Shown here one piece after another: positions 1-9,449 of a stretch of DNA of 64,000 bases. Source of the DNA: Gordonia alkanivorans NBRC 16433 (GTDB lineage Bacteria; Actinomycetota; Actinomycetes; Mycobacteriales; Mycobacteriaceae); NCBI RefSeq assembly GCF_000225505.1, contig NZ_BACI01000033.1, forward strand, positions 1-64,000. The letters run 5' to 3'. Each line of letters opens with the position of its first letter. Within the stretch, counting starts at the first letter, position 1. The notes under the pieces were generated by a model that saw nothing but the letters and a program-made list of their open reading frames with translations, ran no database searches and was not told where the DNA came from. A program made the position numbers and the translations under genes.

Positions 1-952
<952 letters not shown>

Positions 953-964
953 TTAGCTGTCTTC

Positions 965-1663
965 ATGGGTTCGGAACGACGTCACCGCGGTGACGGGCGT
1001 CAGCGTGCGCGTGATCGGAAGGCCGATCCGCGCGTACGCGACGCCCGTCGCACGCGACGGCATGATCGCTCCGGACGTCCGGCTCGGCCTGTCGCATCGG
1101 TCTCGGTCGCCGAGACCGGTGAGCAGGAGCTGATCGACGACGCGACTGCGGACACCGCAGCCGAAGTCCAGGATGACGCGGCCGACACCGCCGAACCGTC
1201 CGCTGAGCGGATTCGTCGCCCCCGGCCGAGCGCGCCCCGGAACCGGATGCGGTCCGGTCTGAGTGCTCGTCTGCGCCGCTTCGAGATGACCCCGGCCACC
1301 GTGGCGACGCTCGTCATCACGGTCGTCGTGGTCTGCGTGGTCGCCCTGACGCTGGCGATGCCGCTGCGCACCTACTTCAGTCAGCGGTCGGAGTTCCGTC
1401 AGCTGACCGCGTCGAACGAACAGCTGCGGCGCGAGGTCGCCGACTACCAGCAGAAGGTCAACGAGCAGAACGATCCCGCCTACATCGAGGCCCAGGCGCG
1501 GACGCGTCTGCAGTTCGTCAAACCAGGAGAGATCCCGCTCGTGATGTTGTTCCCCGCCGACCAGGCCCGCCGCGAGGCTGCCGAACGTGCCGAGGAGCGT
1601 GCCCGCGCACCCTGGTACGGCAACCTCTGGGACACCCTGTCGACTCCGCCCGCCGCGCAGTGA
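965..1663 (+). CDS. FtsB/DivIC-like septum formation initiator
   Basis: A 232-residue bitopic membrane protein of the septum-formation-initiator family, which acts in the division complex. The N-terminal half (about 1-105) is charged and low in complexity, probably cytoplasmic. One hydrophobic segment follows (about 113-138), then an extracytoplasmic coiled coil beginning QRSEFRQLTASNEQLRREV, then the motif ARTRLQFVKPGEI typical of the family. The long basic/acidic N-terminal extension is usual in Corynebacteriales relative to the short E. coli FtsB. The stop overlaps the start of the DUF501 gene by 4 bp, indicating translational coupling. Confidence 0.9.
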   Translation: MGSERRHRGDGRQRARDRKADPRVRDARRTRRHDRSGRPARPVASVSVAETGEQELIDDATADTAAEVQDDAADTAEPSAERIRRPRPSAPRNRMRSGLSARLRRFEMTPATVATLVITVVVVCVVALTLAMPLRTYFSQRSEFRQLTASNEQLRREVADYQQKVNEQNDPAYIEAQARTRLQFVKPGEIPLVMLFPADQARREAAERAEERARAPWYGNLWDTLSTPPAAQ

Positions 1664-2205
1664 GGTTCCAGACCGTGAGCGTGTCAGAAGAAGACCTCGC
1701 CACCGTCGCAGCCCAGCTGGGACGCGAGCCGCGGGGCGTCATCGAGATCAGTTATCGCACTCCGGACGGTCAGCCGGCCGTCGTCAAGACCGCGCCGCGG
1801 CTGCCCGACGGCACGCCGTTCCCGACCCTGTACTACCTGACCGATCCGCGGCTCACCGCCGAGGCCAGCCGTCAGGAATCGGCGGGCGTGATGCGGGGGA
1901 TGACCGCGCGGTTGTCGACCGACACGGAGCTCGCGGCTGCCTATCGTCGTGCACACGAGGAGTACCTCGCCGAGCGCGACGCCATCGAATCGTTGGGCAC
2001 CGACTTCACCGGGGGCGGCATGCCCGACCGGGTGAAGTGCCTGCATGTGCTGATCGCGCACTCGCTCGCCAAGGGGCCGGGCCTCAACCCGTTCGGCGAC
2101 GAGGCGGTGGCACTCGCCGCCGCGAACGGCTTGCGGGGCACCGCGATCCCGGCCGATTGGCCGGACACTCTTCCGCCGACGGAGACCGCCGGGGACGACG
2201 CGTGA
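1660..2205 (+). CDS. DUF501 family protein
   Basis: A 181-residue cytoplasmic protein of the DUF501 family, conserved in actinobacteria between the FtsB-like gene and the exopolyphosphatase gene (Rv1025 position). No function is established. Visible family features are PRGVIEISYRTPDGQPAVVKTAPRLPDGTPFPTLYYL near the N-terminus and a C-terminal segment (HVLIAHSLAKGPGLNPFGDEAV) that resembles a conserved ligand- or partner-binding loop. The GTG at 1660 overlaps the upstream stop by 4 bp; GTGs at 1675 and 1681 are alternatives that would shorten the protein by 5-7 residues. It overlaps the next gene by 4 bp. Confidence 0.88.
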   Translation: MRFQTVSVSEEDLATVAAQLGREPRGVIEISYRTPDGQPAVVKTAPRLPDGTPFPTLYYLTDPRLTAEASRQESAGVMRGMTARLSTDTELAAAYRRAHEEYLAERDAIESLGTDFTGGGMPDRVKCLHVLIAHSLAKGPGLNPFGDEAVALAAANGLRGTAIPADWPDTLPPTETAGDDA

Positions 2206-3149
2206 CGATCGTCGGCGCCGTCGACTGCGGAACCAACTCGATACGTCTCCTCGTGGCCCGGGCCGGTGAGGGCGGCCGCCTCGTCGACCTGCATCGCGAG
2301 ATGCGCGTCGTACGACTGGGTTACGGTGTCGACGCGACGGGGCAGTTCGCCCCGGAATCGATCGAACGCACCCGGGTCGCGCTCGCCGACTACGTCACGA
2401 CGATGGAATCGCTGGGCGTCGAGAAGGTCCGCATGGTCGCGACTTCGGCGACACGGGATGCGTCGAACCGCGACGAGTTCTTCGCGATGACCGCCGACCT
2501 GCTGAGCTGTGTCTCCGACGGCGCCATCGCCGAGGTCATCTCGGGCGATGAGGAAGCCCGTCTGTCCTTCCGTGGGGCCGTCGGCGAATTGGACCCCGGC
2601 AGTGGACCTTTCGTGGTCACCGACCTCGGGGGCGGCTCGACCGAGGTGGTGCTCGGCGACACCGACGGTGTCCACGCCGCGTACTCGGCGGACATCGGAT
2701 GTGTTCGCCTGACCGAACGCACCCTGCCGTCGGATCCGCCGACCGCCGAGGAGATCGCCGCCGCCCAGGCGTTTGCCGCCGACCGACTGGCCGAGGCCTT
2801 CGCGCGGGTGCCCGTCGAGCCTGCACGGACGTGGGTCGGCGTCGCCGGGACGATGACGACGCTCGCCGCGCTCGGCGCCGGGCTGACCGAGTACGACTCG
2901 GAGAAGATCCACCTGTCCCGTATCTCGCTGGCCGACCTGGACCGTGTGTGCTGGAGCCTCGTCCACATGACCCGCGCCGACCGCGCCGCCCTGGGGCCGA
3001 TGCACCCCGGTCGCGTCGACGTCATCGGCGGGGGATCGCTGGTCACTCTGGAACTCGCAAAGGTGCTGGCCGAACGCGCTGGTATCACCGAACTCGTCGT
3101 CAGCGAGCACGACATCCTCGACGGGATCGCACTCGGCATCCTGGACTGA
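2202..3149 (+). CDS. Ppx/GppA exopolyphosphatase family protein
   Basis: A 315-residue member of the sugar-kinase/Hsp70-fold Ppx/GppA family, which hydrolyses terminal phosphate from polyphosphate and/or pppGpp. The N-terminal phosphate-binding motif VDCGTNSIRLLV and the second motif VTDLGGGSTEVVLG are present, as is the conserved G(D/E)EEARL segment and a C-terminal GGGSLV. The protein is about the size of the short mycobacterial Ppx proteins (Rv0496 and Rv1026, single catalytic module) and lacks the HD-like C-terminal domain of E. coli Ppx. GTG start at 2202 overlaps the DUF501 stop. Which phosphate substrate it prefers cannot be read from sequence. Confidence 0.92.
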   Translation: MTIVGAVDCGTNSIRLLVARAGEGGRLVDLHREMRVVRLGYGVDATGQFAPESIERTRVALADYVTTMESLGVEKVRMVATSATRDASNRDEFFAMTADLLSCVSDGAIAEVISGDEEARLSFRGAVGELDPGSGPFVVTDLGGGSTEVVLGDTDGVHAAYSADIGCVRLTERTLPSDPPTAEEIAAAQAFAADRLAEAFARVPVEPARTWVGVAGTMTTLAALGAGLTEYDSEKIHLSRISLADLDRVCWSLVHMTRADRAALGPMHPGRVDVIGGGSLVTLELAKVLAERAGITELVVSEHDILDGIALGILD

Positions 3150-3176
3150 CGGACCGGTCCCGATAGGATGTGACAC

Positions 3177-3347
3177 ATGGCATACAACCTGCGTTGCCCC
3201 TGTGGCGAGTCCATCACCGCCCTCGAAGACGACTTCGTTCCCAAGGTCCAGGCCCACCTCGCGTCCGAACACCCCGGCCGGGACTACAGCGAGACCGAGA
3301 TCATGATGATGGCGATGACCGTGCCCGACCGCGCGGTGAAGGACTGA
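3177..3347 (+). CDS. Small DUF1059-like protein
   Basis: A 56-residue acidic protein beginning MAYNLRCPCGESITALEDD. The CPCG pair followed by an amphipathic AHLASEHPGRDYSETEIMMM segment resembles DUF1059 proteins, which have one or two cysteines at the N-terminus and a helix containing H...H. It has an ordinary ATG start 27 bp after the exopolyphosphatase stop and ends 6 bp before a large palindrome. Function unknown; the two cysteines and two histidines could bind metal, which is inference only. Confidence 0.75.
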   Translation: MAYNLRCPCGESITALEDDFVPKVQAHLASEHPGRDYSETEIMMMAMTVPDRAVKD

Positions 3348-3353
3348 CTCGCT

Positions 3354-3425
3354 GCAAACCCACCCTTTATCCGTAAAGCCACCACCCGCGCGGGTGGTGG
3401 CTTTACGGATAAAGGGTGGGTTTGC
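3354..3425. terminator. Perfect 72-bp palindrome, probable bidirectional terminator
   Basis: Two 36-base arms (3354-3389 and 3390-3425) are exact reverse complements with no unpaired centre. The element lies between two convergent genes (stops at 3347 and 3430), the expected place for a shared terminator. The arms include the T/A-rich stretch CTTTATCCGTAAAG, so each transcript end has only moderate U content. The perfection and zero-base loop are unusual. Confidence 0.8.
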
Positions 3426-3429
3426 GGAG

Positions 3430-3927
3430 CTAGACGGCTGCGGGGTTGCGCAGCGAGATGTTGTTGCAGGCCTCGCACACGGACTCGGGGATGATGCCCG
3501 CGCGCTGAAGGAAGCCGAAGATGGTGCAGCCGAGGCAGAATCCGAAGACCGACTCGAGCGTCGCGGCGAAGATCAGGACGCCGGTGGTGATCTGCGCGGC
3601 CAGGCCGAAACCGAAGAGGCTGAGCACGAACGCCGTACCGCTGACCACCAGGCCGATGGTCTGGGCGAAGCGCTTCGGCGGACCCGGGACCAGCTTCTCC
3701 TTGCGAACGATCTTCGGGACGATGAACTTCACCGAGAGCTGCCCGAACGGGGAGAGGGTCGGGCCCGACGCCACGCGCAACGCGAACCCGAGCGCCAGCA
3801 GGCCGTACAAGATCGGACTGTTGACCGCGACCGCGATGATCGCGAGGGCGACAACCAGTCCCGCGGTCGTACGGGCCGCGTAGTCGTTCACGGGGTTGGG
3901 AAAGGTGAGGACCTCACGCACCGACAT
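3430..3927 (-). CDS. DUF4395 membrane protein
   Basis: A 165-residue membrane protein of the DUF4395 family with about four hydrophobic segments. An N-terminal FPNPVNDYAARTTAG motif is followed by transmembrane helices; the C-terminal half has two CxxC motifs (CLGC and CEAC) around a helix, typical of DUF4395. Relatives often sit next to thioredoxin-like or rhodanese genes, so a role in thiol redox or sulfur transfer at the membrane is possible but not shown here. The ATG at 3927 is chosen over the one at 3942 because GGAGG lies 8 bp before it. Confidence 0.85.
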   Translation of the reverse strand: MSVREVLTFPNPVNDYAARTTAGLVVALAIIAVAVNSPILYGLLALGFALRVASGPTLSPFGQLSVKFIVPKIVRKEKLVPGPPKRFAQTIGLVVSGTAFVLSLFGFGLAAQITTGVLIFAATLESVFGFCLGCTIFGFLQRAGIIPESVCEACNNISLRNPAAV

Positions 3928-4031
3928 CGACAGAACCTCCATGAACTAGGAAAACCAGGACCAAGCTACGGGCGAGTCCGCCGTTTGGCAAAGGTTGTAT
4001 CCACCCAGATCTCAAGAGGGTGAGCGCCGTC

Positions 4032-4532
4032 TCACAAGTGATCGGTGTCAGGTGCGATGCGGGGCTCCTCGGCGGCGATCTCCCGCGGGTCGTCCACGTC
4101 GGGCTCGTCCTGATCGGTCACACCGCCGTCGTTGGGGAGTTCGGCCTCCCGGGAGATCTCTCCTTCTTGGTCGATGCCGGCCTGCTCACCGACGTCGATG
4201 CGATCGGGGATCTCGTCCATGTCCACTCCTGTCACTTCTCGTGCCTGCTCGGACTCGGAAAACGGCTCCGACAGATCGGCATCGTGGATGGCTTCGGCGT
4301 AGGCGAACTCGGCATCGACGATGCCCCACTCGCCATCACGAGCGAGCTCGTCGGCCTTCGCCTTGCGCGCGGCCTCCCGCATCTCGAACCCGTCGGTGAC
4401 GATCTCCCCGATCTCGCGGGTCACCCCGGCGACAGCGCCGGTGATGATTGTGGCGATGCGGCCCACGTGCGTGGCCGTGGACTCGATCAGCTCTTGCATC
4501 AGATCCTTGTTCCGTTCGATGCTGTCGACCAT
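4032..4532 (-). CDS. Hypothetical acidic protein
   Basis: A 166-residue protein with no family I recognise. Residues 1-55 look helical and contain GRIATIITGAVAGVTREIGEIV, a small-residue amphipathic segment that could associate with a membrane. The rest is strongly acidic and probably disordered, ending in repeated D/E-rich stretches. It lies alone between the DUF4395 gene and the desaturase operon. Codon use looks like that of its neighbours, supporting a real gene. Confidence 0.6.
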   Translation of the reverse strand: MVDSIERNKDLMQELIESTATHVGRIATIITGAVAGVTREIGEIVTDGFEMREAARKAKADELARDGEWGIVDAEFAYAEAIHDADLSEPFSESEQAREVTGVDMDEIPDRIDVGEQAGIDQEGEISREAELPNDGGVTDQDEPDVDDPREIAAEEPRIAPDTDHL

Positions 4533-4601
4533 GTGTGACCCCCTGGGTTCTTAAAGGGTGATGTCCCCCGCGTGCAAGTGTGCGAGTGCGCCGGTAGAGC
4601 G

Positions 4602-4635
4602 CGACTGGTCCCGAGGTTACCCCCGGGACCAGTCG
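4602..4635 (-). terminator. Hairpin downstream of the desaturase gene
   Basis: A 12-bp perfect stem (4602-4613 with 4624-4635, arm CGACTGGTCCCG) encloses a 10-base loop. It lies 26 bp beyond the desaturase stop on the minus strand. There is no clear T-run, as is common for actinobacterial terminators. Confidence 0.6.
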
Positions 4636-4660
4636 GTGAAACGATTCCCAAATGTGCTGT

Positions 4661-5875
4661 TCAAGCCGCCGAAGCGGGCTTCTCGCGTTCGACGATGACG
4701 GTGAGGTCGTCGTCGTCGCGGGTCATCCAGTTCGGCAGCGACAGCTTCGCGATCTTCTTCCAGGTCGACGTCAGCTGGTGACTGAGCGAGCCGGTGTTGT
4801 AAGGCAGGCCGTAGCGCTCGCAGATCTCCTGCACCTCAGCGGAGATCGTCGGGTAGCGGCTCGCCGGGATGTCCGGGAACAGATGGTGCTCGATCTGGTG
4901 GGACAGGTTGCCGCTCATGATGTGGAACAGCGGGCTGCCGGTGATGTTGGCCGAGCCGAGCATCTGGCGCAGGTACCACTGGCCGCGCGTCTCGTTCTGG
5001 CACTCCTCCGGGGTGAAGGTCTGTGCACCGGTGGGGAAGTGGCCGCAGAAGATGATCGAGTACGTCCACACGTTGCGCACCAGGTTGGCGGTGGCGTTGC
5101 CGATGAGGGTCGGGACGAACAGCGGGCCGGTCAGCGCGGGGAAGACGACGTAGTCCTTGAGGACCTGTCGACCGGCTTTGCGCCACATGCCCTTCACCAG
5201 GCCCTTGATGTCGCTCCACTTGCGCTTGCCCTGGATCACGTTCTCCGCCTCCAGGTCGTGGAGCATGACACCCCACTCGAACAGAAGCATGAGGGCGGTT
5301 GCATAGCCGAGATTGCCCAGGTAGTAGGGATTCCACTTCTGGTCACGCGCCATCCGCAGGATGCCGTAACCGATGTCGCGGTCCTCGCCGAGGATGTTGG
5401 TGAACGTGTGGTGCAGGTAGTTGTGGCTGTGCTTCCACTGGTCGGCCGGGCACACGGTGTCCCACTCGAATTCCCGTGAGTTGTAGGTGTCCTCGCGCAT
5501 CCAGTCGTACTGGCCGTGCATCACGTTGTGGCCGATCTCCATGTTGTCGAGGATCTTCGACACGGAGAGTGCGCCCACGGCGGCGATCCAGGCCGGCGGG
5601 AAGAACCCGAGGTACATGAGTGCGCGGCCGGCGATCTCGAACCCGCGCTGGGCACGGATGACCGAGTACAGGTAGTCGCGGTCCTTCTGACCGAGATCGT
5701 CGACGATCCGGGAGCGCAGCTCGTCCAGGTCACGTCCCAGCGCCTCGACCTGTTCATAGGACAGGACGACGGTGTTGGGGTCGCTGTTCTCGGCGGTGAT
5801 GTTCTCGGCCTCGACGACGGCGGGCAGGTTCTCGGTGGGTGCGGGACGGGTGTCCTTGGCGATGTCGATGGTCAT
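4661..5875 (-). CDS. desA3: Membrane acyl-CoA desaturase, DesA3 type
   Basis: A 404-residue integral-membrane diiron desaturase, probably the stearoyl-CoA delta-9 desaturase that makes oleoyl chains. All three histidine boxes are present: GHNVMH (H116, H120), HSHNYLHH (H149-H156) and HQIEHH (H326, H330, H331). Hydrophobic segments near 83-105 and 185-205 flank the boxes. The start has AGGAGG about 8 bp upstream. It follows the ferredoxin-reductase gene with a short gap, the same pairing as M. tuberculosis Rv3229c-Rv3230c, where the reductase supplies electrons. Expression is probably controlled by the divergent TetR gene. Confidence 0.93.
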   Translation of the reverse strand: MTIDIAKDTRPAPTENLPAVVEAENITAENSDPNTVVLSYEQVEALGRDLDELRSRIVDDLGQKDRDYLYSVIRAQRGFEIAGRALMYLGFFPPAWIAAVGALSVSKILDNMEIGHNVMHGQYDWMREDTYNSREFEWDTVCPADQWKHSHNYLHHTFTNILGEDRDIGYGILRMARDQKWNPYYLGNLGYATALMLLFEWGVMLHDLEAENVIQGKRKWSDIKGLVKGMWRKAGRQVLKDYVVFPALTGPLFVPTLIGNATANLVRNVWTYSIIFCGHFPTGAQTFTPEECQNETRGQWYLRQMLGSANITGSPLFHIMSGNLSHQIEHHLFPDIPASRYPTISAEVQEICERYGLPYNTGSLSHQLTSTWKKIAKLSLPNWMTRDDDDLTVIVEREKPASAA

Positions 5876-5935
5876 GGTGTGCCTCCTGCTGGGTAGGAGT
5901 GGAATAGGTGGAGGTCGGCGCGCGGTGGCCGACCG

Positions 5936-7060
5936 TCAGATCTCGATGTCGACGGAACCGACCGGGGCGTTGATGCACAGCTGGATCTGCGTGTCGGACT
6001 CGGTGTCGGTCTCGCCGGTGAGCACGTTGCGGGTGCAGCCCGACTTCTTCACGGCGGTGCAGGAGAAGCAGATTCCCATGCGGCAACCGGATTCCGGGGT
6101 GAGCCCGGCGGCCTCGGCCTGGTCGAGGATCGGACGACCGTCGTTGGTCGCCGTTGCCCCGGACCGTGAGAACGTCAGTTCACCCTCGACCGAATCGGGG
6201 TCGACGACCGTCGGTGCGGCCAGGGTGAACGCCTCGCTGTGCAACGGCTGCGAGATGCCGAGCTCGGCGTGCGCCTCGGCGACGGCATCCATCAGGGCCA
6301 GGGGTCCGCAGACGAAGACATCGGCGTCGGCGAGACCGGGGATGTCGTCGAGATGCGCGGGGGTGAAGTGGCCGTCGTCGGCCTCGCGGGTGTGGTGCAT
6401 CCGAAGGTCGAGGTTGGGATGCTCGGCCGCCAGTGCGGCGAGCTCGGTGCGGTACGCGACCTCGGACGCCGTGCGCGCGTAGTGCACGAAGGTGATCGGT
6501 CCGGCGTACCCTCGGGACACGAGTGTCCGCAACATTGAGAGCACAGGTGTAACGCCGCTGCCCCCGCTGATGAAGACAGCTGACGTCGGGTCGGTCTCCG
6601 GCAACGCGAAGTCGCCGTCGGCCTGGGACAGTCCGACGACATCGCCGGTCCGGGCCTCGGCGGCGAGGTACTTGGAGACGAGGCCGTCGTCGTTGGCGGT
6701 GATGGTCAGCTCGATGTCGCCGTCCGGGCTGGCGGCAGCATTGGCCGGCGAGAAGCACCGGGCGTGCCGGACGCCGTCGATAACGACGCTGAGCTGCACG
6801 AACTGGCCTGCTTGGTGGCCACGCCACTGTCGCGTGGGACGGATGGTGAGACGCACTGTGCGAGGCGTCGGATGCTCGACCCGGACGATCTCACCGCGCA
6901 GGTCGCGCCAGGTGAGCATCGGGTCGAGCAGTTCGAGATAACGGTCGACCGGATGCGGGGACAATGCCGCCTCGACGATCGAACCGACCAGGCGGTTCCA
7001 GCGGCCGGGGCTGCCGGCGGCGGTACGCGGAGTCGGGTTATGGGAGGTGCGGATGCTCAT
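5936..7060 (-). CDS. Ferredoxin reductase partner of the desaturase (Rv3230c-like)
   Basis: A 374-residue flavo-iron-sulfur protein that passes electrons from NADPH to the desaturase. Domains in order: an FAD-binding barrel with the RCFSPAN motif, an NAD(P)-binding domain with SGGSGVTPVLSML, and a C-terminal plant-type 2Fe-2S domain with the cysteine pattern GCRMGICFSC followed by a further Cys. The ATG at 7060 fits a GGAG site and the known start MSIRTS; the reading frame extends upstream without support. It sits first in the operon, directly beside the putative TetR operator. Confidence 0.92.
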   Translation of the reverse strand: MSIRTSHNPTPRTAAGSPGRWNRLVGSIVEAALSPHPVDRYLELLDPMLTWRDLRGEIVRVEHPTPRTVRLTIRPTRQWRGHQAGQFVQLSVVIDGVRHARCFSPANAAASPDGDIELTITANDDGLVSKYLAAEARTGDVVGLSQADGDFALPETDPTSAVFISGGSGVTPVLSMLRTLVSRGYAGPITFVHYARTASEVAYRTELAALAAEHPNLDLRMHHTREADDGHFTPAHLDDIPGLADADVFVCGPLALMDAVAEAHAELGISQPLHSEAFTLAAPTVVDPDSVEGELTFSRSGATATNDGRPILDQAEAAGLTPESGCRMGICFSCTAVKKSGCTRNVLTGETDTESDTQIQLCINAPVGSVDIEI

Positions 7061-7086
7061 GGATGGGCTCCGTTCACATGATTTGG

Positions 7087-7102
7087 GTGTACAGGTGTAC
7101 AC
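7087..7102. promoter_or_regulatory. Inverted-repeat operator in the desaturase/TetR divergent promoter
   Basis: GTGTACAGGTGTACAC: 7-bp arms (GTGTACA/TGTACAC) around GG. It lies 27 bp upstream of the reductase start and 118 bp upstream of the TetR GTG, the expected position for a TetR operator. Assignment to the adjacent regulator is inference. Confidence 0.6.
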
Positions 7103-7219
7103 AAACGAGTGTGACATGTTGACGCCCGTACTCGTCAAGCGGAGAGTCATGTGACGGCCATCACGATCGTCGGGAGGTCGGGGCCGGGGTCGGAGGTCGG
7201 GGCGAATACACTCGGCTCT

Positions 7220-7879
7220 GTGACACGCACGCGGAGTTCGGACCAGCGCGATGCGCAGACGCGTGCGGACAAGAAGAACCAGACGCGCCAGGCGCTCCTC
7301 GACAGCACGAGATCCCTCGTCGGCGAACGGAGTTTCGGCAGCATCAGCCTGCGCGAGGTGGCCCGCGGTGCAGGCATCGTGCCCACGGCCTTCTACCGGC
7401 ACTTCGCCTCGATGGAGGATCTCGGGGTCACCGTGGTCGAGGACTCGATGCGAGTCCTGCGTCGAGCTCTGCGCGAAGGTCGGCGTGATCTCGCCGCGCG
7501 TCAGGCGATGCCGACCGCGAAGAACTCTCTCGACATCCTCTTGCGCCACGTCCGCGAGAACGAATCGCAGTTCCGCTTCCTGATCCGCGAGCAGCACGGC
7601 GGTATCGCCGAGATCCGCCGTGCCATCGACACCGAACTCCGACTCTTCGCCAAGGAACTGACGATCGACCTCGCCCGGATTCCGGACCTCGCCTCGTGGC
7701 AGCCCGAAGACCTCGAGATCGCCGCCGAGCTCATCGTCACGATCATGCTGACCGCGGTGGCCGATCTGCTCGACGGCGAGTACCGCGGACGCGGCGCCGA
7801 GAAGGAGATCGTCGAGCGCACCGAACGGCAGCTGGTGATGGTCTTTCTCGGAATGGGGCAGTGGCGACCATCGGAGTGA
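7220..7879 (+). CDS. TetR-family regulator, probably of the desaturase operon
   Basis: A 219-residue TetR regulator with an N-terminal HTH (LREVARGAGIVPTAFYRHFASMEDL) and an all-helical ligand domain. It is divergent from the desaturase-reductase operon, as the fatty-acid-responsive regulator DesT is in Pseudomonas, so control of unsaturated fatty acid synthesis is a reasonable inference. The GTG at 7220 is preferred to the upstream ATG at 7151 because the extra 23 residues are non-conserved in character and would run through the promoter region. Confidence 0.85.
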   Translation: MTRTRSSDQRDAQTRADKKNQTRQALLDSTRSLVGERSFGSISLREVARGAGIVPTAFYRHFASMEDLGVTVVEDSMRVLRRALREGRRDLAARQAMPTAKNSLDILLRHVRENESQFRFLIREQHGGIAEIRRAIDTELRLFAKELTIDLARIPDLASWQPEDLEIAAELIVTIMLTAVADLLDGEYRGRGAEKEIVERTERQLVMVFLGMGQWRPSE

Positions 7880-8212
7880 GGCCCTGCTGAGCTGGTCCTG
7901 ACCGGACCCCTCCGAAGAGTGCGCGGTGTTCCCCGTATTCGGGACCTGGTTGTCGACTTCGTCGGCGACTGGTGTTGTCGGCCGCCGTGCCCTTGTCTCT
8001 CACGTGTCGCTGACCTGCGGAAATGCGGCTTCTACCGAACCGTGCGGGCCGTTGTCCACTTGGCGTCACGGCGATTTCAATGGTGGCCTCGCGTCTCACC
8101 GGTGCCCGACACTTGGGGTCGACATGTGTGGCGCAGTGCCGATCCCGGTCAGTGCTGCCGGTCACGCCTGCCGCTCCACCCCCGACGCTCTACGACGAAA
8201 GGTGCCCTCGCG
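7880..8212. other. 333-bp intergenic region without recognised gene
   Basis: This separates the TetR gene from the SsuD-family gene. No convincing reading frame, tRNA or known riboswitch core was seen; a SAM-type riboswitch was specifically looked for because of the downstream sulfur genes, without success. A GAAAGG ribosome site at its 3' end serves the GTG at 8213. It must contain the promoter of the organosulfur operon. Confidence 0.5.
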
Positions 8213-9391
8213 GTGTCTCTGCATTTCCACTGGTTCCTGCCCACCTACGGTGACTCCCGCAATCTGATCGCGGGCGGGCACGGCAGCCAGATGAACGGGG
8301 ACCGGCCGGCCGACCTTCGTTACCTCAAGCAGCTCGCGGGTGCGGCCGAGGTCAACGGCTTCGAAGCCGTCCTGACCCCGGCCGGACTCTGGTGTGAGGA
8401 CGCGTGGCTGACCACCGCGGCGCTCATCGACTCGACCGAGACCCTCAAGTTCCTGATCGCCTTCCGCCCCGGCCTCATCTCGCCGCTGCTCGCAGCGCAG
8501 ATGTCGGCGACCTTCCAGTGGCATTCCGAGGGCCGCCTGCTGATCAACGTCGTCACCGGCGGCGAGTCGAGCGAACAGCGCGCCTTCGGTGACTTCCTGG
8601 CCAAGAACGCCCGCTACGAGCGCTGCAGCGAATACCTGGAGATCATCCGCCGTCTGTGGACCCAGGACGAGCCCGTCGACTTCGTCGGCAAGCACCTGCG
8701 CGTGGAGAACGCCCTTCTCGGCCGTCGCCCCACTCCGACCCCGCCGGTCTTCTTCGGTGGATCGTCGCCTGCCGCCGGTGACGTGGCCGCGAAGTACGCC
8801 GACACCTACCTCACCTGGGGTGAGCGTCCCGAGGCGGTCGCCCAGAAGATCGCCTGGATCAACGGCCTCGCCGCCCCACAGGGCCGCACCCTCGACCACG
8901 GCATCCGGTTCCACGTCATCGCCCGCGAGACCTCCGGGCAGGCCTGGGCCGAGGCCGAGCGCCTCCTCGACAACCTCGATCCCGAGCAGGTCGCCGCCGC
9001 CCAACGGAACCTCGCCCAGTCGGAGTCCGAGGGGCAGCGTCGTATGTCCGAATTGCACGGCCGCGGAGCCGCTTTCGAGGGTTCGCCCGACCCGCGTTCG
9101 CTGGAGATCCACCCGGGCGTCTGGTCCGGCGTCGGTCTGGTGCGCGGCGGTGCCGGTACCGCGCTCGTCGGTTCCTACGACGAGGTCGCGGAGCTCATCG
9201 GTGAGTACGCCGCCCTCGGTCTCGATCACTTCATCCTGTCCGGCTACCCGCACCTCGAGGAGGCCTACCACTTCGGTGAGGGAGTCCGACCGGCGCTCGC
9301 TCGACGCGGCCTGCTCGACGCGGCAGATGCGCGTCCGAGCGAAGAGGTCCGCACCGCGTTCCTGCCGCGACTCCAAGCCGCCTCGTCGTGA
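8213..9391 (+). CDS. FMNH2-dependent alkanesulfonate monooxygenase family protein
   Basis: A 392-residue bacterial-luciferase-like TIM-barrel monooxygenase of the SsuD type, which uses FMNH2 and O2 to cleave the C-S bond of alkanesulfonates, releasing sulfite. Family features include HFHWFLPTYGDSR at the N-terminus, INVVTGG near the flavin phosphate, and TPPVFFGGSSPAA; these match SsuD rather than F420 enzymes. GTG at 8213 follows AAAGG with 10 bp spacing; the frame stays open about 100 codons upstream but that part lacks homology character. First gene of an apparent SsuD-SfnG-SfnB operon for growth on organic sulfur. The FMN reductase partner is not in the window. Confidence 0.88.
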   Translation: MSLHFHWFLPTYGDSRNLIAGGHGSQMNGDRPADLRYLKQLAGAAEVNGFEAVLTPAGLWCEDAWLTTAALIDSTETLKFLIAFRPGLISPLLAAQMSATFQWHSEGRLLINVVTGGESSEQRAFGDFLAKNARYERCSEYLEIIRRLWTQDEPVDFVGKHLRVENALLGRRPTPTPPVFFGGSSPAAGDVAAKYADTYLTWGERPEAVAQKIAWINGLAAPQGRTLDHGIRFHVIARETSGQAWAEAERLLDNLDPEQVAAAQRNLAQSESEGQRRMSELHGRGAAFEGSPDPRSLEIHPGVWSGVGLVRGGAGTALVGSYDEVAELIGEYAALGLDHFILSGYPHLEEAYHFGEGVRPALARRGLLDAADARPSEEVRTAFLPRLQAASS

Positions 9392-9449
9392 TCGCACCGT
9401 CCTGATCGATCCACTCTCCACCTGAGAGCCCACCTCCGGAGGTAACACC

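Noticed and set aside
1941-3272. 443-codon minus-strand frame opposite the exopolyphosphatase gene
   Set aside because: GC-rich antisense shadow; the plus strand holds conserved Ppx and DUF501 proteins.
7880-8212. Possible SAM riboswitch upstream of organosulfur genes
   Set aside because: None of the conserved riboswitch core segments could be found.
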